DNA of 64,000 nucleotides from CAVVAY01 sp963746465 (GTDB taxonomy: Bacteria; Actinomycetota; Actinomycetes; JACCUZ01): positions 135,174 through 199,173 of the forward strand of contig CAVVAY010000002.1 of NCBI GenBank assembly GCA_963746465.1, given 5' to 3'. Of this stretch, positions 10,024-18,374 are shown one piece after another. Position numbers and translations under genes: made by a program. Position 1 is the first letter of the stretch, and each line of letters begins with the position of its first letter. Under the pieces are notes generated by a model. The model was given only the letters and a program-made list of their open reading frames with translations. It was not told where the DNA came from and did no database searches.

Positions 10024-11147
10024 TGACCGAGCCCACGCTGCTCGAGACGCGCTACCGCAACGTGCTCCGGCTGCTGCCGCCGGCTTACCGGGCTGCCTGG
10101 CAGGACGACATGGTGGGCGCGCTGCTGGACTCGCGCGGGGTCGACGGCAGCGGCAGCGAGGAGGACGTCGTGGCCGGGCTGGGCCGGCCAGGGCCGGGAG
10201 AGGTGGCCAGCGTCCTCTCCCTCGCGGTCCGGGCCCGACTCGGGGTCTTCGGGGCGACCCCGCGCCAGGCACTCTGGAGCGAAGCGGTCCGCCGGTTCGC
10301 TCTGGTCGGCCTCATGCTCGCCGCGGCCGACGTGGTGGCGGGAGTCGTCGTCTCCCTCGTGCAGGGGTATCGGCCCTTCGCAGGGTCACCGCTGCTGCCC
10401 GGCGTCCTGGCCGACGAGCCGGTGCGGACGCTGCTCGGGCTGGCGGCGCTCGGCTGGCCGGCCGCCTTCCTGGCACTGATCCTCCGGCGCCCCCGCCTCG
10501 CCGGCGTGCTCGCCGTCGCGGCCCTGACACCTGAGCTGGTCGCGGTCGTGGAGGAGGTCCGCACGTTCGGCAACGGCGCCACCTCCGTGGTGTGGCAGGC
10601 GGTACGCGTCCTGCCCGTGCTGGCCCTGCTCGCCTGGCACGGCGCCGCCCCACCGGCGCGCCGGCGTGCGTGGTCGGCCGCTGTGCTGGTCACCGCGTGC
10701 ATCCAGCTGGTGGTCACGGCGCCCTGGTACCTGGGCGGCGACGAGACGTTCCCCCCGGGTCCGCCGGACTGGTTCAGCCTCGTCGTCCTGGACCTGGCCG
10801 GCATCCAGGCGGTCGCGATCGCGGTCGCCGCTGCCCTGCACCTGGTGGCCCGTCGGCACGGCGCCCGGTTCGGCTCGCCCGGCTGGACGCTGACTCTGGC
10901 GCTGCTCGCGGCCGTCGCCGCCCTGCTGCGCGCGGTCACGCTGTCGTACTACCTGACGGTGCCTGCCGACCAGACCTGGATCGAGGTGGGCGACTGGCCC
11001 GCGGTGATCGTCCCAGCGGGGGCCGCCCAGCTCCTGCTGTCGGGTGCCGCGGTCGTCGTCCTCGCCACACTCGCCCGCTCCGACCTGCGGGAGAACGACG
11101 ACGACCCGGTCCCCGTGCGGGGGACCGGGCCGTCGGTGACCGCCTGA
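10023..11147 (+). CDS. Multipass membrane protein coupled to PadR regulator
   Basis: A 374-residue protein. The N-terminal 70 residues (MTEPTLLETRYRNVLRLLP) resemble the soluble prefix domain often found on membrane proteins encoded beside PadR regulators. The remainder has roughly seven or eight hydrophobic helices. No transporter or enzyme motif is visible. Its start overlaps the padR stop by 4 bp. A hairpin in its last codons serves as a terminator shared with the convergent cold-shock gene. The function is unknown; a PadR-controlled membrane-stress role is only a guess. Confidence 0.8.
   Translation: MTEPTLLETRYRNVLRLLPPAYRAAWQDDMVGALLDSRGVDGSGSEEDVVAGLGRPGPGEVASVLSLAVRARLGVFGATPRQALWSEAVRRFALVGLMLAAADVVAGVVVSLVQGYRPFAGSPLLPGVLADEPVRTLLGLAALGWPAAFLALILRRPRLAGVLAVAALTPELVAVVEEVRTFGNGATSVVWQAVRVLPVLALLAWHGAAPPARRRAWSAAVLVTACIQLVVTAPWYLGGDETFPPGPPDWFSLVVLDLAGIQAVAIAVAAALHLVARRHGARFGSPGWTLTLALLAAVAALLRAVTLSYYLTVPADQTWIEVGDWPAVIVPAGAAQLLLSGAAVVVLATLARSDLRENDDDPVPVRGTGPSVTA
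11105..11129. terminator. Bidirectional hairpin between convergent genes
   Basis: CCCGGTCCCC (11105-11114) pairs with GGGGACCGGG (11120-11129) over a 5-nt loop. It lies in the final codons of the upstream gene and 23-47 nt past the stop of the convergent cold-shock gene. Confidence 0.55.
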
Positions 11148-11151
11148 GCCG

Positions 11152-11352
11152 TCAGACCGCGCGGACCGCGTCGGCCTGGGGGCCCTTCTGGCCCTGCGAG
11201 ATCTCGAACTCGACGCGCTGGCCCTCCTCGAGGGACCGGTAGCCGTCCATCTGGATGGCGCTGTAGTGGACGAACACGTCCTCGCCCTCGTCGACGGCGA
11301 TGAACCCGTAGCCCTTCTCGCTGTTGAACCACTTCACTGCGCCCTGAGGCAT
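11152..11352 (-). CDS. Cold-shock protein, CspA family
   Basis: A 66-residue single OB-fold RNA chaperone with both RNA-binding motifs: KWFNSEKGYGFI (RNP1, residues 7-18) and DVFVHYSAI (RNP2, 25-33). ATG 11352 follows AGGAG at a good distance. The predicted promoter lies about 130 nt upstream, so the transcript has a long structured leader, as common for cold-shock genes. Its position between groEL and thrC matches my recollection of the Streptomyces order. Confidence 0.96.
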   Translation of the reverse strand: MPQGAVKWFNSEKGYGFIAVDEGEDVFVHYSAIQMDGYRSLEEGQRVEFEISQGQKGPQADAVRAV

Positions 11353-11481
11353 CGTTCTTCTCCTGCTGTGCTGGGCCGACGGGCCCGCACCGCACGGACC
11401 CGGGTCGTGCTCGACCCGACCCGAGGAGGGTTGGGGCTCCGCGAACAGGTTCTTGGTGCTCTCGAAGCTCGACCGAGCCGC

Positions 11482-11510
11482 AGCGTAGTGGTGCGCGCAG
11501 GCGCCGTCAG
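11482..11510 (-). promoter_or_regulatory. Predicted promoter of the cold-shock gene
   Basis: On the minus strand CTGACG (11505-11510), a 17-bp spacer and TACGCT (11482-11487). The transcript would have a leader of about 120-130 nt with GC-rich hairpin potential before the cold-shock ATG. Confidence 0.45.
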
Positions 11511-11566
11511 GAGATCGATGACATCGGTTCGTGACATCCATCCGGTCGCCCCGGGCGCTGCCAGGG

Positions 11567-12871
11567 TCAGGCCAGGCCGGTGGCCGTGAACGCCTCGGCC
11601 GAGGCCGGGATGGTGGCACCCGGCCCGACGTGCGGCGCGACCGCGTCCAGGGTCTTCAACCCCTCCCCGGTGTTGAACACGACGGTGTCCGCGTCCGGGT
11701 CGAGCCGGCCGGCCCCGAGCAGCTTCTTCAGCGTCGCGACGGTCACCCCGCCCGCGGTCTCGGCGAAGATGCCCTCGGTGCGGGCCAGCAGCCGGATGCC
11801 CTCGACGACCTCCTCGTCGGTGACGTCCTCGACCAGCCCGCCGGTCCGCCGCACGGCGTCCAGCACGTACGGCCCGTCGGCCGGGTTGCCGATCGCCAGC
11901 GACTTGGCGATGGTGTCCGGCCGGACCGGGCGGACGACGTCGTGGCCGGCCTTGAAGGCGGCCGAGACCGGCGAGCAGCCGGTGGCCTGCGCTCCGAAGA
12001 TCTTGTACGGCGAGTCGTCGACGAGACCGAGGGACACCAGCTCGCCGAACGCCTTGTCGACCTTGGTGAGCTGCGAGCCGGACGCCACCGGGATCACGAC
12101 CTGCTGCGGCAGCCGCCAGCCCAGCCCCTCGGCGACCTCGTAGCCCAGGGTCTTGGAGCCTTCGGCGTAGTAGGGGCGGACGTTGACGTTCACGAACGCC
12201 CAGTCCTCGTGGTCACCGGCCAGCTCGGACGCGACCCGGTTCACGTCGTCGTAGGTCCCCTCGACCGCGACCAGGACCCCGCCGTACACGGAGGTCGTGA
12301 CGATCTTCTGCTGCTCGAGGTCGGCCGGGACCAGCACGACCGAGCGGATGCCGGCCCGGGCCGCAGCCGCGGCGACCGCGTTGGCGAGGTTGCCCGTCGA
12401 GGGACAGGCGAGGGTGGTGAAGCCGAGCTCCCGGGCAGCCGCCAGCGCGACGCCGACGACCCGGTCCTTGAACGAGTGGGTCGGGTTGGCGCTGTCGTCC
12501 TTGACCCACAGCGCCCGCATGCCGAGCGCGCGGGCCAGGTTGTGCGCCGGCACCAGCGGGGTGCAGCCGGGCTCGAGGTTCGGGACGGTGCGCACGGTCG
12601 AGGGGACCGGCAGCAGGTCCTGGTAGCGCCAGATGTTCTGCGGGCCGGCCTCGATGGAGGCCCGGGTCACGGCGCCGAACTCGTAGGCCACCTCGAGCGG
12701 GCCGAAGCACTCGCCGCAGGCGTAGAACGGGCCGAGCTCCTGGGTGGCGCCGCACTCGCGGCAGGACAGGTGGCGGGCCGGTCCGAGGTCGGGGCCTCCC
12801 GAGACGGTCACGGAGGGGGTCGCCGACGTCGTGGTCGGGGAAGCGGTGGCGGAGGCGGAGGCGCCAGTCAT
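11567..12871 (-). CDS. thrC: Threonine synthase
   Basis: A 434-residue PLP enzyme converting O-phosphohomoserine to threonine. After a Ser/Thr-rich start there is a zinc-ribbon-like CRECG...CGECF segment at about 38-58, then the PLP lysine in HSFKDRVVG and the phosphate-binding region PSTGNLANAVAAAA. ATG 12871 follows GAGGAAGGA with 8-nt spacing. That ribosome site directly abuts an S-box riboswitch (12886-13005), so threonine synthase is probably turned down when S-adenosylmethionine is abundant. It is flanked by a cold-shock gene and a divergent small HExxH protein. Confidence 0.95.
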   Translation of the reverse strand: MTGASASATASPTTTSATPSVTVSGGPDLGPARHLSCRECGATQELGPFYACGECFGPLEVAYEFGAVTRASIEAGPQNIWRYQDLLPVPSTVRTVPNLEPGCTPLVPAHNLARALGMRALWVKDDSANPTHSFKDRVVGVALAAARELGFTTLACPSTGNLANAVAAAAARAGIRSVVLVPADLEQQKIVTTSVYGGVLVAVEGTYDDVNRVASELAGDHEDWAFVNVNVRPYYAEGSKTLGYEVAEGLGWRLPQQVVIPVASGSQLTKVDKAFGELVSLGLVDDSPYKIFGAQATGCSPVSAAFKAGHDVVRPVRPDTIAKSLAIGNPADGPYVLDAVRRTGGLVEDVTDEEVVEGIRLLARTEGIFAETAGGVTVATLKKLLGAGRLDPDADTVVFNTGEGLKTLDAVAPHVGPGATIPASAEAFTATGLA

Positions 12872-12885
12872 GAGCGAGGTCCTTC

Positions 12886-13005
12886 CTCATCTGTCCCGGC
12901 GACGCGATGCCCCGGGTCGGAGTTGGCACCGTGACCGCGCAGCGGTGCTGCGTGGTGCGGTTGCCGGGGCTTCGTCGGGCCGTTCCCTCTGCCCCTCTGG
13001 ATGAG
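12886..13005 (-). promoter_or_regulatory. SAM-I (S-box) riboswitch in the thrC leader
   Basis: On the minus strand the closing stem P1 is CTCATC (13000-13005 side) with GATGAG (12886-12891 side). Between them are the S-box hallmarks CAGAG, GAGGGAACGGCCCGACGAAG, CCCGGCAACC, and GGTGCCAACTCC, in order. The 3' strand of P1 overlaps the first bases of the thrC Shine-Dalgarno site (12880-12888). SAM binding would therefore occlude the ribosome site directly, with no separate terminator needed. Identification is by consensus match read by eye. Confidence 0.9.
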
Positions 13006-13026
13006 CGGTGTTCAGTTGTGCCGACC

Positions 13027-13056
13027 ACTGTAGGAGCCACTGTCCGCCGTGAGACA
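13027..13056 (-). promoter_or_regulatory. Predicted thrC promoter upstream of the riboswitch
   Basis: TACAGT (minus strand, 13027-13032) with a weak TGTCTC 18 bp upstream (13051-13056). Transcription would begin near 13020, about 15 nt before the riboswitch P1 stem. Confidence 0.4.
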
Positions 13057-13077
13057 GCGCGTCCGACGGCTGAGATC

Positions 13078-13494
13078 ATGGGGGACGTGGAGGCGCGGTG
13101 GCGGGTGCGGCAGCTGGTCAACGTCGTCAATCTCTCGACTCCGGTGGGCCTGCTGATCGCGTTGGCCGGCAGGGCCCGGCTGTCCCGGGGGCCGGACGGG
13201 CTCCTGCTGGCGCGGCGGTTCCGGCTCGGCGTACCCGCGCCGGCCTTCACCGTGGGCAACGTGGTGCTGATCCGGATCGACGACGAGACGCTCGCCCGGC
13301 GTCCCGCACTGCTGCGGCACGAGGCCCGGCACGCGACCCAGTACGCGTGCTGCATCGGGCTGGGAATGCTCCCGCTCTACGGGCTGGCAGCGGTCTGGTC
13401 GTGGCTGCGCTGCCGCGACCTCGCGTCGCACAACGTCTTCGAGGTGCGCGCCGGGCTGGCCGATGGCGGCTACTCGGAGCGGCGAGTTGCTTGA
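13078..13494 (+). CDS. Small conserved protein with an HExxH-type motif
   Basis: A 138-residue protein. The HEARH motif near residue 81 (LLRHEARHATQYA) looks like a zinc-peptidase HExxH helix, followed by a hydrophobic helix (about 93-108) and a conserved-looking tail. ATG 13078 is preferred; longer frames would run into the thrC leader. There is no signal peptide. The motif resembles DUF4157-like putative metallopeptidases, but no third zinc ligand can be assigned with certainty. It is divergent from thrC and about 30 bp ahead of otsA. Function unknown. Confidence 0.75.
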   Translation: MGDVEARWRVRQLVNVVNLSTPVGLLIALAGRARLSRGPDGLLLARRFRLGVPAPAFTVGNVVLIRIDDETLARRPALLRHEARHATQYACCIGLGMLPLYGLAAVWSWLRCRDLASHNVFEVRAGLADGGYSERRVA

Positions 13495-13523
13495 TCACCC
13501 CGTGCGGCGGGAAGGTGCGGCTC

Positions 13524-14964
13524 ATGGCACCGTCCGGCTCGGCCCCGCTGCTCGTCGCGTCCAACCGCGGACCGCTGTCCTTCGTCGAGCGTGACGACGG
13601 GTCCCTGGCGGCCAGCCGCGGCGGTGGCGGCCTGGTGTCGGGGCTGTCCGGGCTCGGCAGCGACGACGTCGTCTGGGTCTGCGCGGCGCTGTCCGACGGC
13701 GACCGCGCCGCTGCCCGCCAGGTCGAGGACGGCCGGCTGGACCGCAACGGCCACGACACCGGCGGCATGGCGGTCCGGATGCTCGACATCGACCCGGCGA
13801 CCTTCCACCGCGCGTACAACGCGGTCGCGAACTCCACCCTGTGGTTCGTCCACCACCTGCTCTACGCGATGCCGACCGCACCGGCGTTCGACTCCGGGTT
13901 CCGCCGCGAGTGGGCGTCCTACCAGGCCTACAACCAGGCGTTCGCCGAGGCGCTGGCGGCCGAGGCCGCCGAGGGCGCCAAGGTGCTGGTGCAGGACTAC
14001 CACCTCACCCTGCTCCCCCAGCAGCTGAGAAGCCTGCGCCCGGACCTGCGGATCGCGCACTTCTCGCACACGCCGTGGGCACCGGTCGACTACTTCCGGG
14101 TGCTGCCGGACGACGTCGCGCGCGACACGCTGCTCGGGATGCTGGGCGCCGACCACGCGGGCTTCCACTCGATGCGCTGGGCCCGGGCGTTCGCGGCCTG
14201 CTGCGCCGAGGTGCTGGGCGCCGAGGTCGACGACGAGCAGGTGACGCTACGACGGGCACACCACCCGGCTGGGGGTGCACCCCCTCGGCGTCGACGCCGA
14301 GTCGCTGCGCGAGCGCGGGTACGCCGACGACGTGGAGACCCGGTTGACCGCACTGCGCCGCAAGCTCGGCGACCGCAAGTGCATCGTGCGGGTCGACCGC
14401 ACCGAGCTGAGCAAGAACATCGGCCGCGGTCTGCTCGCCTACCGCGAGCTGCTTCGGCAGTACCCCGAGTGGCGCGGCCAGGTGACCCACCTCGCGTCGG
14501 CATACCCGAGTCGGCACGACCTGCCGGAGTACCGCGAGTACACCGCGCAGGTGCAGCGGCTGGCCGCGGACATCGAGGACGAGTTCGGCACCGACGACTG
14601 GCGGCCGATCGTGCTCGACGTCACCGACGACTACGCGCGGTCGCTCGCGCTGTACCGCGTGGGCGATGTGCTGCTGGTGAACCCGGTGCGCGACGGCATG
14701 AACCTGGTCGCCAAGGAGGTGCCGGTTCTGTCCGAGAACGGCTGCGCGGTGGTGCTGTCCACCGAGGCAGGGGTGGCCGACGAGTTCGGCGCCGACGCGC
14801 TGCTGGTGAACCCCTTCGACGTGTCCGGCACCGCCGACGCCCTGCACCTGGCGCTGTCGATGGACGACGCCGAGCGCCGCGACCGCACCGACCGGCTGGC
14901 AGCCGCTTCGACCCGGCTGCCGCCGAGTGCCTGGTTGGCCGAGCAGGTCGACGCCCTGGACTGA
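13524..14964 (+). pseudogene. otsA: Trehalose-6-phosphate synthase, interrupted by a +1 frameshift
   Basis: A GT20 enzyme making trehalose-6-phosphate from a nucleotide-glucose and glucose-6-phosphate. The first part (ASNRGPLSF, then QDYHLTLLP and HFSHTPW) is in the frame of ATG 13524. The second part (GVHPLGVDAESL, the KNIGRG donor site, NPVRDGMNLVAKE and LSENGC) is in the next frame. Dropping one base near C14247 restores a continuous 479-residue protein of normal family length with all motifs. Everything else looks intact, so either the base is a sequencing error or the loss is recent. otsB lies 700 bp downstream on the other strand. Confidence 0.93.
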
Positions 14965-14984
14965 GGCGCCGGGATCGCCGATGC

Positions 14985-15665
14985 CTAGCCCTCGCCGGGG
15001 AAACGCACCTGCGGCGGACCGGCCCCGAACGACCGGTGGCCGATCTCCAGCATGACTGCCAGGTACGTAAGACCAGCCGCGACGCCCACGACGGCCACCA
15101 CCGCGACCGGGGCCCCCGAAGCGTTCGCGATGAGCGCGCCAAGCGTCCCGGCGACCATCGAATTGACGACGGCCATGAAGACCGACGTGCTGCCGACGAC
15201 GTGGCTCACAGGGTGCCGGGGCATCCCCATCGCGTAGGTGCGCATGAGGCCGGCCATGTCGTCGTTCCACCCGGTGACCAGGAACCGGGCCAGCGTCGGG
15301 TCCAGCTCGACGTACGCGGCCCGCAGGCGGTTCATGCCGATGAGCATCGCGGCGTCGTCCGAGCTGGCGTTGTGCACCCGGACCCCCGTCAGGGTGCCGA
15401 GCACGAGAACGGCAGCAGCGAGCCCGATCGACAGCACGTCGAACGCCGTGCCGAAGCCGGACGCCTGCACCACCAGCGCGAGCACCACCAAGGAGGCGGA
15501 CCCGACGGTCAGGTGGATGGTGATCCGGCTCATCACTTCCGACCACGTCATCGAGCGTGTCGCCAGCAGACTCCAGTGCTCGGTGGCGAGCAGCTGCGCG
15601 CGGACCGAGTCGGGAGCCTGGTCGGCGCGGTCCCCGGCCGGCGGCGTGGGGTGCTCGGCCGTCAT
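14985..15665 (-). CDS. Membrane protein of unknown function
   Basis: A 226-residue protein with a soluble N-terminus containing RAQLLATEHWSLLATR, then hydrophobic helices around 55-75, 82-100, 165-182 and 188-205. The start ATG 15665 overlaps the otsB stop (ATGA on the minus strand), so it is co-translated with otsB. The residues between the helix pairs (NDDMAGLMRTYAMG) are not hydrophobic and probably cytoplasmic. No enzymatic motif is recognised. A role in trehalose or osmotic physiology is only implied by position. Confidence 0.75.
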   Translation of the reverse strand: MTAEHPTPPAGDRADQAPDSVRAQLLATEHWSLLATRSMTWSEVMSRITIHLTVGSASLVVLALVVQASGFGTAFDVLSIGLAAAVLVLGTLTGVRVHNASSDDAAMLIGMNRLRAAYVELDPTLARFLVTGWNDDMAGLMRTYAMGMPRHPVSHVVGSTSVFMAVVNSMVAGTLGALIANASGAPVAVVAVVGVAAGLTYLAVMLEIGHRSFGAGPPQVRFPGEG

Positions 15666-16540
15666 GGGCTCCTCCTCGGTGCGCGGTGGGATGGGCGAAC
15701 GGCGCCGCTGGATGCTCGGCCGTCCAGCGCGTCGGCCAGTGCAGCGAGCAGGGCGACGACGCCGTCCGGGCCGTCGACGACCAGGTCGGCCCGGTCGGCG
15801 AGCGCGGTCACCTCGGTCGAGCCGCTGCACACCAGCAGCCCCGGGATGCCGATGGTCCGCAACGCGTCGACGGCGTCGAAGGCCGCGAGGTCACCGAGGT
15901 CGTCCCCGACGAACACGACGGCCGACGGCGACTGCTCCTCGACCAGGCTCCGCATCGCGTCGCCCTTGTCGCCGCCGGCCGGCCGCAGCTCGAGGACGAA
16001 CCGGCCGGGCTCGACGACCAGCCCGGTCTGCTCGGCCAGCTCGGCCAGTGGTGTCCGGAGCAGGTCGAGGGCGGCCTGCGGGTCCGCGGTGCGGCGGGTG
16101 TGCACGGCGACGGCGGCGCCCTTGTCCTCGACGTAGGTCCCCTCCGGTGCGCCGGCCTGCGCCAGCAGGTCGGGCAGCCGGCGCCGCGCGTCGTGCACCC
16201 CGGACAGCTCCTCCGGACCGGTGAGCCTCCCGGCCTCCCAGCGCTCCAGGCCGTAGTGGCCCAGCACCACGAGGCCGGGGACCTCGGCGATGTCGGCGTA
16301 CGCCACGGCGGTGCCGGCCGGCCGCCCGGTCACGACCGCGACCCGGATCCCGGCAGCCGCCAGCCGGGTCAGGACGGCGGGCACCTGCGGGTGGCCGCGG
16401 GCAGCGTCCGGGTCGGGGACGATCGGCGCCAGCGTGCCGTCGAAGTCCAGCCCGAGCAGTGCCGCGCCGGGGTCGGCGAGCAGCGCGGCGAGCCCGGCCC
16501 GGCCGGCCTCCGTGGTCGGCTCGGGCAGTGCCGCGGTCAC
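15662..16540 (-). CDS. otsB: Trehalose-6-phosphate phosphatase
   Basis: A 292-residue HAD-superfamily phosphatase that removes phosphate from trehalose-6-phosphate. HAD motif I is LGLDFDGTLAPIV at about residue 30, motif II is VVTGRP, and the late motifs GDKGDAMRSL and VFVGDDLGDLAAF are all present. It is separated by only a few bases from the upstream LytR_C gene and overlaps the downstream membrane-protein gene by 4 bp. Together with the frameshifted otsA this is the OtsAB trehalose route, used for osmoprotection and envelope glycolipids in actinobacteria. Confidence 0.93.
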   Translation of the reverse strand: MTAALPEPTTEAGRAGLAALLADPGAALLGLDFDGTLAPIVPDPDAARGHPQVPAVLTRLAAAGIRVAVVTGRPAGTAVAYADIAEVPGLVVLGHYGLERWEAGRLTGPEELSGVHDARRRLPDLLAQAGAPEGTYVEDKGAAVAVHTRRTADPQAALDLLRTPLAELAEQTGLVVEPGRFVLELRPAGGDKGDAMRSLVEEQSPSAVVFVGDDLGDLAAFDAVDALRTIGIPGLLVCSGSTEVTALADRADLVVDGPDGVVALLAALADALDGRASSGAVRPSHRAPRRSP

Positions 16541-16544
16541 CGGC

Positions 16545-17147
16545 TCAGCCCGGGTAGGAGTCGGTCACGACGACGGTGAGGCGGGTCGTCGACAGGTTGC
16601 CGAACCGCGGCCGGATCCGCGGGGCGATCGGCAGGTTCTCGGCCGCGGCCTGTGCTGCCACTTCCTCGCCGGGGGGGTAGTAGACCGTGGTGTCCGGGAC
16701 GACGCCGTGGAAGTTGCCGACTGCCGGCACGGTCCAGCCCTTCCCGCGCAGGACGTCGGCGACCGACCCCGCGAGACCACCGCGGCTGGTCTGGTTGAGC
16801 ACGACGACCTCGACGTCCCGCAGCGCGACCGGCTGCTCGGTCTTCTCCTCCTCCTCCTGCTGCTCGGCCGAGGTCGGGGGGGCCGTGCTCTCGGCGGACG
16901 CGGCCGGCGTGGTGGTCGACGGGGTGCTCGACGGCGCCGTGCTCAGCGCCTCGCGGGTCGCGGTGCCGGCGGTGGTGGTGCTGGCTGCCGCCTTCGGCTG
17001 GACCGGGTCCTCCCCGCGCCAGACGGCCAGCGAGGTGATCATCGCGGTGACGGCGAGGACGGCCAGCAGCGAGGGGATCAGGGCCGCAGCAGCGCTGCGA
17101 CCGGTGCGGTGGGCGCCCCGTCGGTTACGGGGTGGAGGTGAGCTCAT
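16545..17147 (-). CDS. LytR C-terminal-domain envelope protein
   Basis: A 200-residue single-span membrane protein. A basic N-terminus and one TM helix (about 20-42) are followed by a long Ser/Thr/Ala/Pro-rich linker (45-105) and a C-terminal LytR_C domain with VVVLNQTSRGGLAGSVADVL, a GKGW turn and VYYPPGEE. Such domains face the outside and are linked to wall-polymer attachment proteins. It sits upstream of otsB on the same strand and downstream of the DUF3263 gene, an order common in actinobacteria. Confidence 0.85.
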   Translation of the reverse strand: MSSPPPRNRRGAHRTGRSAAAALIPSLLAVLAVTAMITSLAVWRGEDPVQPKAAASTTTAGTATREALSTAPSSTPSTTTPAASAESTAPPTSAEQQEEEEKTEQPVALRDVEVVVLNQTSRGGLAGSVADVLRGKGWTVPAVGNFHGVVPDTTVYYPPGEEVAAQAAAENLPIAPRIRPRFGNLSTTRLTVVVTDSYPG

Positions 17148-17171
17148 GACGGGCTCCGACGGTAGCGTCGG

Positions 17172-17468
17172 TCAGACCTCGATGCCCAGCCGGCGGGCCG
17201 AACGGGCCCGCTGCCGGGCCGAGCGCAGCCGGCGCAGCCGCTTCACCAGCATCGGGTCGCTGGCCAGCGCCTCGGGCCGGTCGATCAGGGCGTTGAGCAC
17301 CTGGTAGTAGCGGGTGGCCGACATGTCGAACAGCTCGCGGATCGCCTGCTCCTTGGCGCCGGCGTACTTCCACCACTGCCGCTCGAACGCGAGGATCTCC
17401 TGGTCGCGCTCGCTCAGCAGCGCCCCTGCTCCGGCCTCGTTCGGCCGGAAGGCGTTGGCGGCGTCCAT
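17172..17468 (-). CDS. DUF3263 family protein
   Basis: A 98-residue basic protein. The core SERDQEILAFERQWWKYAG followed by KEQAIRELFDMSATRYYQ reads like a sigma-factor-type helix-turn-helix, matching DUF3263. The C-terminus is Arg-rich. ATG 17468 gives the usual family start. Its promoter region contains a perfect 10+10-bp palindrome (17520-17543). The molecular role is not established; DNA binding is inferred from the HTH-like and basic character. Confidence 0.85.
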   Translation of the reverse strand: MDAANAFRPNEAGAGALLSERDQEILAFERQWWKYAGAKEQAIRELFDMSATRYYQVLNALIDRPEALASDPMLVKRLRRLRSARQRARSARRLGIEV

Positions 17469-17519
17469 GGCACTCCTCGGTTCACACGCGTCGTCACGCT
17501 CGTCCGGGCCATCGTATAA

Positions 17520-17543
17520 GTGAATGACACCGCTGTCATTCAC
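17520..17543 (-). promoter_or_regulatory. Perfect palindrome, candidate operator of the DUF3263 gene
   Basis: GTGAATGACA (17520-17529) and TGTCATTCAC (17534-17543) are exact reverse complements with a 4-bp spacer. On the minus strand a TATACG -10-like box follows just downstream, about 50 bp before the DUF3263 ATG, so the palindrome covers the -35 region. It also abuts the stop of the upstream nucleotidyltransferase gene, so a terminator role is the alternative. Confidence 0.6.
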
Positions 17544-18325
17544 CTGGACGTGTCTGCCGGGAGCGGGTTCAGCGTCACCCCGGCGGCGCGGACAGCGTCC
17601 ACCAGCCGCTCGTGCGGGCCCACCCGCTCGCCGGACCAGAGCACCGACCGGACCAGATCTCCCAGGACCACCGCGCCGGGCTCCACCACGGAGACACCGC
17701 CCGAGGCCGCCATGTTGGCCCGCAGGTAGTCGGCGGGAGTGCCGCAGTCGATGGTGCGGGCCTCGGTGACGACCAGCTCGAGCCGGCCGGCGGCGTGCAG
17801 CGCGGCCCAGGAGGCCTCGTAGAGACCGGACGGCACCGGCGACAGGTCGCGGACCGACCACCACGGCAGCACCGCGGTCCCGACGTACCGGAGGTCGCCG
17901 AAGCCCCGGCCGTCGGCGCCGGTCACGCACAGCAGCCGCGGCCGCTCGCCGTCCCAACCGGTCAGCAGGTCGCCCACCGGGTCGCCGTCCGGGTAGAACG
18001 CGTCGGCGTTGCTGAGCAGCACGGCGGCCCCGTCGACCCACTCGCGCAGCTGCCCGAGCGCCCCGGCGGTGCCGAGCGCGACCGGCTGCTCCAGCGAGAC
18101 GTGCACGTCCCGCGGTGCCAGGGCGGCCACCACCTGGTCGGCGTGGTGGTGCGCGTTGACCGCCGTACGTGTCACCCGCGCAGCGACCCTGTCGAGCGCG
18201 CGGTCGAGCAGCGTCCGGCCGGCGACGGTGCAGAGGGCCTTGGGCCGTACGTCGGTCAGCGGGCGGAGCCGGGTCCCGGCGCCCGCCGCGAGCACGACGC
18301 CCACCAGGTCGGTCACGTCGGCCAC
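17540..18325 (-). CDS. NTP transferase (sugar-1-phosphate nucleotidyltransferase-like)
   Basis: A 261-residue Rossmann-like nucleotidyltransferase with the signature VLAAGAGTRLRPLTDVRPKAL at residues 10-30, and SNADAFYPDGD as the likely metal-binding region. It would activate a sugar phosphate with an NTP. GTG 18325 is chosen because it places the signature at the normal distance; ATG alternatives are too far upstream. It diverges from the pirin gene and precedes the DUF3263 gene. The sugar substrate is unknown. Confidence 0.85.
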   Translation of the reverse strand: MADVTDLVGVVLAAGAGTRLRPLTDVRPKALCTVAGRTLLDRALDRVAARVTRTAVNAHHHADQVVAALAPRDVHVSLEQPVALGTAGALGQLREWVDGAAVLLSNADAFYPDGDPVGDLLTGWDGERPRLLCVTGADGRGFGDLRYVGTAVLPWWSVRDLSPVPSGLYEASWAALHAAGRLELVVTEARTIDCGTPADYLRANMAASGGVSVVEPGAVVLGDLVRSVLWSGERVGPHERLVDAVRAAGVTLNPLPADTSR

Positions 18326-18374
18326 GCTCTCACGAGGCGGGAATCCCGGTCGTGGGCCACACGTTCTGCTCGAC

